Origin: Egaibacter danicus
GTDB taxonomy: Bacteria > Pseudomonadota > Gammaproteobacteria > Burkholderiales > Burkholderiaceae_C
NCBI GenBank assembly: GCA_016707075.1
Contig: JADJII010000005.1
Location: 248,001 to 312,000, forward strand
Reading direction: 5' to 3'
DNA length: 64,000 nt
Shown: positions 31,747-39,523 of the stretch, one piece after another
Numbering within the stretch: the stretch's first letter is position 1
Layout of the letters: every line of letters starts with the position of its first letter
Notes under the pieces: model-generated
Seen by the model: only the letters and a program-made list of their open reading frames with translations
What the model was told of the DNA's origin: nothing
The model's database searches: none
Program-made: the position numbers and the translations under genes

Positions 31747-32424
31747 ATGGCAAATATATTGGTAGTTGATGACGAGCTGGGCATTCGTGACCTGCTGTTT
31801 GAAATCCTCAACGACGAGGGTCACAGCGTCGAAGTAGCCGAAAACGCAGCGCAGGCCCGTGCCGCGCGATTGCGTGACCGCCCTGATCTGGTGCTGCTGG
31901 ACATCTGGATGCCCGATACCGACGGCGTCACCCTGCTGAAAGAATGGTCCTCCAGCGGCGCACTCACCATGCCGGTGATCATGATGAGTGGCCACGCCAC
32001 CATCGACACCGCGGTGGAGGCCACCAAGATCGGCGCCATGGCGTTTCTGGAAAAACCCATCACCATGCAAAAGCTGCTCAAGGCCGTGGAGCAGGGCCTG
32101 GCGCGTGGCATCGTGCGCAAACTCATGACGCCGGCTACCACGCAGCCGGCGAGCCTTGTCTCGGACATGCTGGCCGCAGCCAGTCAGCTGGCGGCCATCG
32201 CTGCAGAAAGCGGTCCGCAATCGCGGCAAAGCTTCATGCTGGACAAACCCCTGCGCGAATCGCGCGACGAGTTTGAAAAGGCGTATTTTGAGTACCATCT
32301 GGCCAAGGAAAACGGCTCCATGACCCGCGTGGCCGAAAAAACCGGCCTGGAGCGCACCCACCTCTACCGCAAGCTCAAACAGCTGGGCGTGGACCTCACC
32401 CGCGGCAAGCGGGGCGGCGTTTGA
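31747..32424 (+). CDS. NtrX-like response regulator without a sigma54 AAA+ domain
   Basis: A 225-residue regulator. The receiver domain spans residues 1-120, with the acidic pair Asp8/Asp9, phospho-acceptor Asp52 in LLDIWMPD and the switch lysine in FLEKPI. A linker of about 50 residues leads to a C-terminal Fis-type helix-turn-helix (AYFEYHLAKENGSMTRVAEKTGLERTHLYRKLKQLGVDL). Classical NtrX has a central AAA+ domain between these parts; here it is missing, so the protein should act by direct DNA binding rather than sigma54 activation. I chose the ATG at 31747, where the receiver motif begins, over the in-frame ATG at 31693. Confidence 0.87.
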   Translation: MANILVVDDELGIRDLLFEILNDEGHSVEVAENAAQARAARLRDRPDLVLLDIWMPDTDGVTLLKEWSSSGALTMPVIMMSGHATIDTAVEATKIGAMAFLEKPITMQKLLKAVEQGLARGIVRKLMTPATTQPASLVSDMLAAASQLAAIAAESGPQSRQSFMLDKPLRESRDEFEKAYFEYHLAKENGSMTRVAEKTGLERTHLYRKLKQLGVDLTRGKRGGV

Positions 32425-32430
32425 CCCTGC

Positions 32431-32436
32431 TATAAT
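32431..32436 (+). promoter_or_regulatory. -10 element upstream of tRNA-Phe
   Basis: A perfect TATAAT at 32431-32436 lies 14 nt before the tRNA-Phe gene. No good -35 hexamer is seen at normal spacing. Confidence 0.5.
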
Positions 32437-32450
32437 TTATGGCTCAGTGA

Positions 32451-32526
32451 GGCCCGGTAGCTCAGTCGGTAGAGCAGAGGATTGAAAATCCTTGTGTCGG
32501 TGGTTCGATTCCGCCCCAGGCCACCA
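32451..32526 (+). tRNA. tRNA-Phe (GAA)
   Basis: 76 nt with encoded CCA. The acceptor GGCCCGG pairs with CCAGGCC apart from one mismatch. The anticodon loop is TTGAAAA (anticodon GAA) and the T-arm is GGTGGTTCGATTCCGCC. It borders the AT-rich toxin-antitoxin segment. Confidence 0.96.
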
Positions 32527-32534
32527 GTGATTTG

Positions 32535-32567
32535 CGCCCCAGCGCCCTTTCGGGCTCTGGGGCGTTT
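32535..32567 (+). terminator. Terminator after tRNA-Phe
   Basis: CGCCCCAGCGCCC pairs with GGGCTCTGGGGCG around TTTC, followed by TTT. A strong GC hairpin with a short U-run. Confidence 0.7.
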
Positions 32568-32608
32568 CTACAACTCTGGTTTTTTTCTACAAAATTCAAA
32601 TTTAGATG

Positions 32609-33184
32609 CTAGATCAGCCCCTGTGCCTGTTTGAGATGAGCAGACGTAAAGGGCAGCCCTCTTTTCTCTAGGGCATCAATCAATTCTGCAACTGATCGTT
32701 CAGGATTTTTCCATCGCGCACGCATTTTTTTGATTGCTTCAATTGCAACTAATTCTTGTAATTGGAGCTGATTCATTACAAAGTCGTCTGGATGCTGGAC
32801 CTCAATGCGGTGAGTCGAAAGTACTTCCACTGGGAAATGCTTGACATTGAAGGTGACAATTGCATCTGCATGTCCAGCTATAGCTGCGGCAAGGACATGT
32901 TGATCTTTGGGATCTGGAAGAGTTACGCATTTAATCAGAGGATGGTAATTCTCTACTAAGCAATCTGGGACAGCGTTATTCATGGCGTCAACGATACCCG
33001 GAAGATGCTCCGAGATTTCGGGGCGATCTTTGGATAAGTTTCTAGTCCATTCATTCTGAATGTCTACTGTCCACCGCGCATGATAAAGCCCAGCAGTAGC
33101 GAGGCTCAGAAGAAGATCACGTACCAGCATTGGATACAAAGTATTTGCATCCAAGATCGCCGTATATCTAGCTGAGCCCGCCAT
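32609..33184 (-). CDS. PIN-domain toxin (putative ribonuclease) of a type II TA pair
   Basis: 191 residues. The PIN domain shows the acidic metal-binding set: Asp in AILDANTLYP near the N-terminus, Glu in DIQNEWTRN, Asp in DPKDQHVLAAA and Asp in ADAIVTFN. PIN toxins are Mg-dependent RNases that usually cleave tRNA or mRNA; the target is not predictable here. The gene starts at the base adjacent to the stop of the upstream gene (33185), so the two are tightly coupled. Its base composition is more AT-rich than that of flanking genes, which suggests acquisition. The C-terminal 60 residues extend beyond the minimal PIN fold. Confidence 0.82.
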   Translation of the reverse strand: MAGSARYTAILDANTLYPMLVRDLLLSLATAGLYHARWTVDIQNEWTRNLSKDRPEISEHLPGIVDAMNNAVPDCLVENYHPLIKCVTLPDPKDQHVLAAAIAGHADAIVTFNVKHFPVEVLSTHRIEVQHPDDFVMNQLQLQELVAIEAIKKMRARWKNPERSVAELIDALEKRGLPFTSAHLKQAQGLI

Positions 33185-33652
33185 TCAGAACTCCAGGCCA
33201 ATTTTCTCGGACAACGTCACCAACCCCTGGAGTGCCTCCTCGGTGCTTTTACGCTGCTCTGCCATGTAGCGCTTTAGTTCGTCGAATTCGATACGTCGAT
33301 GCCTATTAACTTTGTTGCACTTAAGTCGACCTGCCTCGATCTCCTTGATAACAAAGGGACGCGAGACATTCAGAAAAGCTGCAGCTTCTTGTGTCGTGAG
33401 TTCGTGCTTTTGCGGGAGCAGCATAATTGGCTGCTGCTGCGCCATCTTCTTGAGAACTTCAGCAAAAAACCGAAGTGCGCGAGGAGGAAGAGTTAATACG
33501 GGAGCATCTGTTTGCTCTCCATTTCCGTCAACCAATACGATTCTGGGCGCATTCGAATGGTCTAAGGCGGTCGTCAGGCAGCGAAGTGCTACTTTCGCCA
33601 TTTCCGCCTCTTCTTCGTTGGCCACTGGCTCGAGCAAGTCTGGCGTTTTCAT
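33185..33652 (-). CDS. Excisionase-type helix-turn-helix antitoxin
   Basis: 155 residues. The central part (ELTTQEAAAFLNVSRPFVIKEIEAGRLKCNKVNRHRRIEFDELKRYM) is an excisionase/MerR-like winged helix-turn-helix, flanked by an N-terminal region and a C-terminal tail that could bind the toxin. Its position immediately upstream of, and abutting, a PIN-toxin gene identifies it as the antitoxin. Two inverted repeats in the promoter region (33674-33686 and 33708-33718) are candidate autoregulatory operators. The role is inferred from domain pairing and context. Confidence 0.78.
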   Translation of the reverse strand: MKTPDLLEPVANEEEAEMAKVALRCLTTALDHSNAPRIVLVDGNGEQTDAPVLTLPPRALRFFAEVLKKMAQQQPIMLLPQKHELTTQEAAAFLNVSRPFVIKEIEAGRLKCNKVNRHRRIEFDELKRYMAEQRKSTEEALQGLVTLSEKIGLEF

Positions 33653-33944
33653 GATTCTTTCCTTGTTTGTCGTGGCTTATTTAGCCAATAGTCATTCTAA
33701 GTACAAACGAATTATTCGCAACAAGCGAAATAAAAGAAACATGAAGTATGTGGGATTTAGGGTGAATTGCTTCGATTAAGTTTTTCCGCAGTGATTTTGC
33801 CGTCTTACCGCGAACGTCTGTTGCCAGTAGGAAATCCATTGGCTGGTCACTTTCGGGAGTTCGAAAAGTAAATTTAGTTGTTGAAAATCAATAAGTTATG
33901 ATTTTTTTCTCTCAATTCGAGAGCCTTTTTTGCAAAAGTACACT
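33653..33944. promoter_or_regulatory. AT-rich gap with two candidate operators of the TA operon
   Basis: No gene is seen. GGCTTATTTAGCC (33674-33686) and CGAATTATTCG (33708-33718) are inverted repeats 20-70 nt upstream of the antitoxin start. A small hairpin CTCTCAATTCGAGAG followed by CCTTTTTT lies near the end of pldA. Confidence 0.45.
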
Positions 33945-35093
33945 CTAAAAATCCACCAGACTCAACCCCAAGCTCAGCACCGTCCGGCGCCGGTTGTAGT
34001 CCACCAGCGAGTCGCCGTAGCCGCTGAAAAGCTGGGTGTGAAAGCGCAGGCCGCTGTAATCGCCATTCGCGTTGTTTCCACCCAGGGTCTTGAGCCACTC
34101 CAGGCGCACCGAGCCGCGGGCCTTGGTGCGCAGGGCGTGGCGCAGCGTGATACCCAGCGTGTTGTCCTTGTTCACGTTCCAGAAGCCCGCCACTTCTGCG
34201 CGGCCCACGTAGTTGCTGATGTCGGGGTTGTCGTCCTTCTCGCTGCTTTCCGGCAAACGCGCCCAGGCTCGGGCCATCACGCGGAAGTCGTCGCCTTTTT
34301 CCATGCCGGCCATCAGCACCACGCGGTTCCAGCTGCGCGACAGCGGCAGGCTTTGCCCGTTGGACTGGTGCACGGCGCTGATGCCGCCGTAGCGCAGGCG
34401 CCAGCCGCCAGACAGTTGCGCGTCGGCGGGGTAGATGTAGGTGATTTCCGGCTCGTGGTCGGTGGCGCGGAAAGGGCGCGAGATGCCGCCGTTGAACAGC
34501 TGCCAGTACGACTGCTGCGAGTAGCCAAACCACAGGGAGTCGTTGTGCCCGGATTCACTTTCCGTCAGGATGCCGCGTGCAATCTTGGTCCGCACCGAGA
34601 GCTGAATGCGGGCCTCAGACGTGCGGTATGCGGTGTAGGTAGCGGTGTGGCCCGCCGACGGTGAGCTGGGCGCGGTGTTGACGCTGTCAGAGCCTATCCA
34701 CGACAGGCTGATGGGGCGGTAGCCGCGAATGCCAAATGTGCCGCAGTCGCTGCCCGTCTCCAGCTCCCAGAAGCGGGACAGCTCGGATTGTTTGGGGTCG
34801 GTGCAGGGCCGCAGCACCGCTTTGGCGGCGACAGCAGCCTCCACGGTTTGGGTGGCGACGATGCTCACTGGTGAAGAGGTGGCGACGGCTGTTACGGGGG
34901 GTACAGATGTCCGCTGCTGCTGGTCCTGCGCCCAGCGGTCAAAGCAGGCCAGGCGGGCGGTGCTGTCGGTGGTTAATGCGCTGCATTGGGCCCAGTCGGG
35001 CGCTGCCGGCGCATTGACGGCGGCTGTTGCGGCAGTTTGTGCGAATGCGGGCGCAGGTGCGAGCAGCACGAGGACAAGTCTGTAAATCTTCAT
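33945..35093 (-). CDS. pldA: Outer-membrane phospholipase A1
   Basis: PldA hydrolyses phospholipids that reach the outer leaflet of the outer membrane. It has 382 residues: a signal peptide (MKIYRLVLVLLAPAPAFAQ), a linker of about 100 residues, then the 12-stranded barrel. The active-site motif is present as SAVHQSNGQSLPLSRSWNRV, with the catalytic His and Ser in HQSNG and the Asn in SWNRV. The NPDISNY and NADGDYSGL-like calcium and barrel motifs follow, and the protein ends with an aromatic-terminated strand (LGLSLVDF). It is downstream of rep on the same strand, with a dispersed repeat in the gap. Confidence 0.9.
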   Translation of the reverse strand: MKIYRLVLVLLAPAPAFAQTAATAAVNAPAAPDWAQCSALTTDSTARLACFDRWAQDQQQRTSVPPVTAVATSSPVSIVATQTVEAAVAAKAVLRPCTDPKQSELSRFWELETGSDCGTFGIRGYRPISLSWIGSDSVNTAPSSPSAGHTATYTAYRTSEARIQLSVRTKIARGILTESESGHNDSLWFGYSQQSYWQLFNGGISRPFRATDHEPEITYIYPADAQLSGGWRLRYGGISAVHQSNGQSLPLSRSWNRVVLMAGMEKGDDFRVMARAWARLPESSEKDDNPDISNYVGRAEVAGFWNVNKDNTLGITLRHALRTKARGSVRLEWLKTLGGNNANGDYSGLRFHTQLFSGYGDSLVDYNRRRTVLSLGLSLVDF

Positions 35094-35113
35094 ATTTTTG
35101 CCCTTTTTACAAG

Positions 35114-35172
35114 CATTTTAGGCCTCTAGCCCTCGTCAGTATTGCGTGAGCAGCTATTAAATATATAGCAAA
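35114..35172 (-). repeat. Dispersed element copy R4, between rep and pldA
   Basis: Minus-strand reading: GCTATATATTTAATAGCT, GCTCACGCA, then TGACGAGGGCTAGAGGCC and TAAAATG. This copy is closest to the consensus. Both neighbours are on the minus strand, so it is again in the sense orientation. It ends 20 nt before the pldA start. Confidence 0.85.
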
Positions 35173-35209
35173 TACGGGAATGCCGCACGCAGGAACTTCG
35201 GGTCTGCAG

Positions 35210-37330
35210 TCAAGCCCCCGGTGCCGCAGCGGCCGCCGTGGCCGCGTCCAGCGCTTTCTGGGCGAACTCGGCGCGCAGGGCCTTGAGTTTTTCCCGTGGG
35301 TCTTCTTTGACCGTCGTTTTATCCAGTGCCATTTCGGCGATGAAGCGGCTGGGTTGTGCCGCAATCATGTCGCGCCCCTTCTTGCGTTTGCGCGTCCAGC
35401 TCACGGCCAGGCTGCGCTGCGCGCGCGTGATGCCCACGTACATCAGGCGGCGCTCTTCCTGCAGGCGCTCCAGAATGCCCTCGCTCATGGGGCCATCGGC
35501 ACGCCCGCCGGGGTTGGCATCATCCCCCAGCTTGAACGGCAGCATGCCCTCGGTCACGCCCACCAGCATCACATGCGGCCACTCCAGCCCCTTGGCGGCG
35601 TGCAGGGTGGACAACGTGACGACGTTCTGGTCAGTCTCGCGTTCGCTGATGGTGGACAGCAGCGAGATGGTTTGCGCCACCTCCAGCAGGTTCTTGATCT
35701 CTGACGTAGTGGAAACCCCCGCTGCATCGTCAATCTGTCCGCCGCAGCGCGCGGCCATCCAGTCGCAAAACTCCATCACGTTGGTCCAGCGGGCGGCGGC
35801 GAGTTTCTCGCTGTCTTCGCCCTCGTACAGGTTTTTCTCGTAGTCAATTTCTTTCAGCCAGTCGACCAGAAAGGCGCGGGCGGCCTCGGCGCCCTGCGTA
35901 TGGCGCGCGCGAAACTCCAGATCGTTCACGTAGCGGCCAAACTCGTGCAGGCTGCCCACCGCCTTCTTCGGCAACACGCTGGCCAGGCTGGGGCTGAACA
36001 ACGCTTCAAACAGGCTCAGCTTGTATTGACTGGCAAATACGCCCAGCTGCGCCAGCGTGGTGTGGCCGATGCCGCGCTTGGGCGTGGTGATGGCGCGCAG
36101 GAAAGCCGGGTCATCGTCGTTGTTCACCCACAGGCGAAACCAGGCGCACAGGTCCTTGATCTCGGCTCGGTCAAAAAAGCTCTGCCCGCCCGACACCTTG
36201 TACGGAATCTGCGCCTTGCGCAGCGCTTTTTCGAACATGCGGGCCTGGTGGTTGGCGCGGTACAGCACGGCAAAGTCCCGAAATTCCCGATGCTGTGCGC
36301 CGCTGCCGACCGTCGTGCCCGCGCGCAGACTCTGAATGCGCGCTACCGTCCGTTCAGCCTCATGTTCTTCGTTGTCGGCATCCACCACACGCACCGGCTC
36401 GCCTTCACCCAGATCGCTCCACAAATTCTTGGGAAACAGCTTGGGGTTGGGACCAATCACGTTGTTGGCGGCGCGCAGAATGGCGCCGGTGGAGCGGTAG
36501 TTTTGCTCCAGCTTGATGACCTTGAGTTGCGGGTAATCAATGGGCAGCTTTTTCAGGTTATCCAGCGTGGCGCCGCGCCAGCCGTAGATGGACTGGTCGT
36601 CATCGCCCACCGCGGTGAAGCGGCCACGCTCGCCCACCAGATGTTTAAGCACTTCGTACTGCGTGGCATTGGTGTCCTGGTATTCATCTACCAGCACATG
36701 GCCCAGCAGCCCTTGCCACTTCTGCCTGACCTGCTCATGATCTTGTAGCAGTTTGAGCGGCAGGCCGATTAGATCATCAAAGTCCACGCTCTGGTAGGCG
36801 GTCAGCCGCTCCTCATAGCGACCCATGATGGTGGCAGTGACGCGCTCGTTGTCGTCCTTGGCCTGCGCCAGTGCCTGCGTGGCGTTCAGGCCCATGTTTT
36901 TCCACAGGCTGATGGCCCACTGCCACTGGCGCGCAGTGGCGGCGTCGGTGCTGCCGCCGCAGTCTTTCAGGATGCTGGTGACGTCATCGCTGTCCAGAAT
37001 CGAGAACGTGGGCTTGAGGCCCAGCACCTCGCCGTCCTGGCGCATCATGCGCACGCCCAGGGCGTGAAAGGTGCAAATCACCACCTCTTTGGCGGCCTTG
37101 CCAATCAGGCTTTTGGCGCGCTCGCGCATCTCGGTGGCCGCCTTGTTGGTAAAGGTAATGGCGGCAATGCGCTGGGGCTCCAGCCCGGATTGAATCAGGC
37201 GGCCAATCTTGTGGGTGATGACCCGCGTCTTGCCCGAGCCGGCACCGGCCAGTACCAGGCAGGGGCCATGCATGTAATTGACAGCTTCTTGCTGGGCGGC
37301 ATTCAGGCCAGTGGCAGGGGCGACAGACAT
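35210..37330 (-). CDS. rep: ATP-dependent DNA helicase Rep (UvrD/Rep superfamily 1)
   Basis: This 3'-5' DNA helicase assists replication forks and restart. It has 706 residues: the Q motif LNAAQQEAVNY, Walker A GAGSGKTRVIT, the TFTNKAA motif, Walker B VDEYQDTN, GDDDQSIYGWRGA, the LEQNYRSTG motif and a late STLHAAKGLEWPHVMLVG. The beginning (GPCLVLAGAGSGKT) and the FHALGVRMMRQD...LGLKPTFSILD stretch resemble Rep more than UvrD. The C-terminus is alanine-rich. It is divergent from the DUF2202 gene. Confidence 0.88.
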   Translation of the reverse strand: MSVAPATGLNAAQQEAVNYMHGPCLVLAGAGSGKTRVITHKIGRLIQSGLEPQRIAAITFTNKAATEMRERAKSLIGKAAKEVVICTFHALGVRMMRQDGEVLGLKPTFSILDSDDVTSILKDCGGSTDAATARQWQWAISLWKNMGLNATQALAQAKDDNERVTATIMGRYEERLTAYQSVDFDDLIGLPLKLLQDHEQVRQKWQGLLGHVLVDEYQDTNATQYEVLKHLVGERGRFTAVGDDDQSIYGWRGATLDNLKKLPIDYPQLKVIKLEQNYRSTGAILRAANNVIGPNPKLFPKNLWSDLGEGEPVRVVDADNEEHEAERTVARIQSLRAGTTVGSGAQHREFRDFAVLYRANHQARMFEKALRKAQIPYKVSGGQSFFDRAEIKDLCAWFRLWVNNDDDPAFLRAITTPKRGIGHTTLAQLGVFASQYKLSLFEALFSPSLASVLPKKAVGSLHEFGRYVNDLEFRARHTQGAEAARAFLVDWLKEIDYEKNLYEGEDSEKLAAARWTNVMEFCDWMAARCGGQIDDAAGVSTTSEIKNLLEVAQTISLLSTISERETDQNVVTLSTLHAAKGLEWPHVMLVGVTEGMLPFKLGDDANPGGRADGPMSEGILERLQEERRLMYVGITRAQRSLAVSWTRKRKKGRDMIAAQPSRFIAEMALDKTTVKEDPREKLKALRAEFAQKALDAATAAAAAPGA

Positions 37331-37445
37331 TGGGGGAGGGCAACGATGAAAGGCAGAAACGCAGGAAATGACGCGTGGCAGGCACGCTTTGAAAACAGAT
37401 CAGAAGCGGGGAGTGGTTGATCATAACGTCCGCCCGGTAAAGAAC

Positions 37446-37460
37446 GTAACCAGAGGTTAC
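37446..37460. promoter_or_regulatory. Perfect inverted repeat between rep and the DUF2202 gene
   Basis: GTAACCAGAGGTTAC is a perfect 6+3+6 palindrome in the divergent intergenic region. A second inverted repeat, GTTGAT/ATCAAC with a 12-nt spacer, lies at 37506-37529. Either could bind a regulator; none is identified. Confidence 0.35.
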
Positions 37461-37591
37461 CGGCCAGGTTGTCTCGTGACATTGGCTCACAACTCGGCTG
37501 GACAGGTTGATTTTCGTCATGTGATCAACTTGCCCGCGTCACTAATCTCGACTCACAAGCGATGCCAGTGCATCGTATGGAGGGATTAGAG

Positions 37592-38296
37592 ATGAAACGA
37601 GCACAGTTCCTGCGCTATGTGGGCGCCACCTTGAGCGCAACGGCCCTGGCACCGGTCATCACGGCTTGTGGTGGGGGCGGCGACACGGCCAGCGCAACCT
37701 CTGTCGACACGGTGGCAACGCCCGTGACGACCGCGGTATCGACGCCAGTATCCACTCAGCCCCCTGTCGCAACGACCTTGTCAGCCGAAGAAATTGCAGG
37801 CTTGAAGTTCATGCGAGAGGAGGAAAAACTGGCCCATGACGTGTACGTTGCCCTTTTTGACCTGTGGGGTGCGAACGTTTTCAGCCAGATTGCGTTGAGC
37901 GAGACCACGCATACCGAGACGATATTGGCCCTGCTCACCAAATATGGCATTGCCGACCCGGCAGCGGGTAAAGCGCCGGGTGTCTTTGAAGATGCGGCTC
38001 TCCAGACCCTTTACAACACGCTGATCACCATGGGCCAACCCAGCCTGATTGAAGCGCTGAAAGTGGGAGCCCTGATTGAAGAGACCGATATCCACGACAT
38101 CGACGTGAGAAAGGCCATCACGGACGAGGCCGACATCCTGCAGGTCTACACCAGCCTGCTGTGCGGCTCGCGCAACCACCTGCGCGCGTTCAATGGCCAG
38201 CTACTCAATCGAGGGGTCACCTATGTGCCCCAGGTCATCACTCAAGCGGAGTGGGACGCAATTGCCAGTGCGGCGTCTGAATCGTGCGGCAGTTAG
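37592..38296 (+). CDS. DUF2202-domain exported (probable lipo-)protein
   Basis: 234 residues from the ATG at 37592, which has GGAGGG about 8 nt upstream; the frame opens earlier at 37562 without support. The N-terminus (MKRAQFLRYVGATLSATALAPVITACGGGGDT) combines a signal peptide with a cysteine followed by glycines, so lipoprotein processing is likely. The mature part is the DUF2202 helical domain (LKFMREEEKLAHDVYVALFDLWG; FSQIALSETTHTETILALLTKYGI; YTSLLCGSRNHLRAFNGQL). The regular Glu/His spacing resembles ferritin-like di-metal proteins, so metal binding is plausible but unproven. It borders the FNR-boxed accessory region. Confidence 0.8.
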   Translation: MKRAQFLRYVGATLSATALAPVITACGGGGDTASATSVDTVATPVTTAVSTPVSTQPPVATTLSAEEIAGLKFMREEEKLAHDVYVALFDLWGANVFSQIALSETTHTETILALLTKYGIADPAAGKAPGVFEDAALQTLYNTLITMGQPSLIEALKVGALIEETDIHDIDVRKAITDEADILQVYTSLLCGSRNHLRAFNGQLLNRGVTYVPQVITQAEWDAIASAASESCGS

Positions 38297-38312
38297 CCAG
38301 GTAGCAGAGGGT

Positions 38313-38771
38313 CTAATTCACGTTGCGCCAGCTGCCATCAGCCTGACGGCAGGCTGTGCCCACAACCTTTTCGATCCGTCCGCCAATCACCGCGTCCACG
38401 GTGTATTCGCGGCATGGGCCGCTGGGTGAGTCATAGGTGCGCGTCGGGACCACCGTGTAGGTGTTTCGTGTATCCGGGTTGACCCAACTGGAAGGCACCG
38501 AGGTGCGCACATTTTCGAGCGCAAGAGTGGCCTTGAGACGGTCGTTGTCGTCCATGGAGCGCCCCACGTTGCCGCCAATGCTGGCGCCAATCACCGTGCC
38601 CAGAATAGTGGCAGCCGTGCGACCCACGCCATGCCCTATTTGCGAACCCACAACGCCGCCCAGAATTCCACCGACGACCATGCCACTTTGTTCCTGTGTA
38701 GCAGGCACCGCGCAGCCAGCCAAAGCAATGACCAGCGTGGAACCCGCTGCAAATCGGGATGATAAAAACAT
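38313..38771 (-). CDS. Glycine-zipper outer-membrane lipoprotein
   Basis: 152 residues. The signal peptide ends in the lipobox IALAGC. It is followed by a glycine-zipper two-helix segment (GMVVGGILGGVVGSQIGHGVGRTAATILGTVIGASIGGNVGRSMDD), as in SlyB/17-kDa-antigen proteins, and a C-terminal domain (TRTYDSPSGPCREYTVDAVIGGRIEKVVGTACRQADGSWR) common to the RT0821/Lpp0805 surface-protein group. Such proteins stabilise the outer membrane. A perfect FNR-type box lies 58 nt upstream with a -10-like TAGACT at class II spacing, so oxygen- or nitric-oxide-dependent control is likely. Confidence 0.85.
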   Translation of the reverse strand: MFLSSRFAAGSTLVIALAGCAVPATQEQSGMVVGGILGGVVGSQIGHGVGRTAATILGTVIGASIGGNVGRSMDDNDRLKATLALENVRTSVPSSWVNPDTRNTYTVVPTRTYDSPSGPCREYTVDAVIGGRIEKVVGTACRQADGSWRNVN

Positions 38772-38828
38772 GAGACGCTCCTTTGAAAAAGACTGGTTTT
38801 CAGTCTACGCAAATGAGATCGTCTGGCA

Positions 38829-38842
38829 TTGATGAAAATCAA
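38829..38842 (-). promoter_or_regulatory. FNR-type box, glycine-zipper gene
   Basis: TTGATGAAAATCAA is a perfect match to TTGAT-N4-ATCAA. On the minus strand a TAGACT lies 31 nt (centre to centre) downstream, which puts the box near -41.5 (class II). Confidence 0.65.
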
Positions 38843-38861
38843 CGTATCGATCGTGCGAATC

Positions 38862-39398
38862 TCAGGTCGCGCTACCTGCCAGCCTGGCCGTGAGCCCGAA
38901 ACCGGCGTTGTAAACCATATGCACCAAAACCGGAGGCCAAACGCTGCCCATGCGCTCACGCAGGTGTCCCAGCACCAGTGATGGAGCCGCTACTGCCAGT
39001 GCCCAGGCCAGAGGCTGCGCACGCAGATGCAATGCTACAAAAGCCACAGTTACCAGCACGTTGGCCAGCGTGACAGGTCCCAGGCGGCGTGGTTGCCGGC
39101 GATGGGTGGTCAGCCGCAGCGCCTGCCCCTGCAGGATGCCGCGAAACACCAGTTCCTCCGCAAGCGGCTGCACCAATACGAACGACACCCAGGCGACCCA
39201 GCCAACGGGTGCGTACATGCGCGGGCCAACCAGCAGACCCAAAGCCACCCATGCCGGCAAAGCCAGCAGCACGGCCAGCGCCAGATGGGTGTCGGGTGGC
39301 CAGACGATGAGCGCGGGCCGGGGCAGCGTCAGGCCACACTCCTGCATCAGGGTAGGCGGGGGCTGCTCTGACGGGCGAGGACTTTCGGGTGCGGTCAC
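38862..39398 (-). CDS. CPBP-family (glutamic-type) intramembrane protease, candidate sorting protease
   Basis: 178 residues from a GTG at 39398 (GGAAGA upstream). The frame extends to 39626 but would overlap the next gene. Four or more hydrophobic segments carry the CPBP/Abi motifs: EELVFRG (catalytic Glu pair and Arg), FVALHL (conserved His) and VHMVYN (second His region). CPBP proteases of this kind (e.g. MrtX, MrtJ) process C-terminal sorting tails. The gene directly upstream encodes a protein with such a tail, and a second tail-bearing gene lies about 5 kb away, so a JDVT-CTERM-like sorting role is inferred. A terminator separates it from the upstream gene. Confidence 0.75.
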   Translation of the reverse strand: MTAPESPRPSEQPPPTLMQECGLTLPRPALIVWPPDTHLALAVLLALPAWVALGLLVGPRMYAPVGWVAWVSFVLVQPLAEELVFRGILQGQALRLTTHRRQPRRLGPVTLANVLVTVAFVALHLRAQPLAWALAVAAPSLVLGHLRERMGSVWPPVLVHMVYNAGFGLTARLAGSAT

Positions 39399-39440
39399 GC
39401 TCTGATCTTCCCACGGGTGCGTTGGTATGGAGAGGTGTAG

Positions 39441-39479
39441 CCAGGAAAAAAGCGCCGCCCGTTGCCGGAAGGCGCCTGG
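39441..39479 (-). terminator. Terminator after the tail-bearing protein gene A
   Basis: Minus-strand reading: GGCGCC...GGCGC hairpin followed by TTTTTT, with outer CCAGG/CCTGG pairing. It lies between the surface-protein gene and the CPBP gene. Confidence 0.65.
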
Positions 39480-39523
39480 CATGCGGCACCAGAGCCTTCC
39501 AGCCCGGGTGGAGCGATGAGCTT

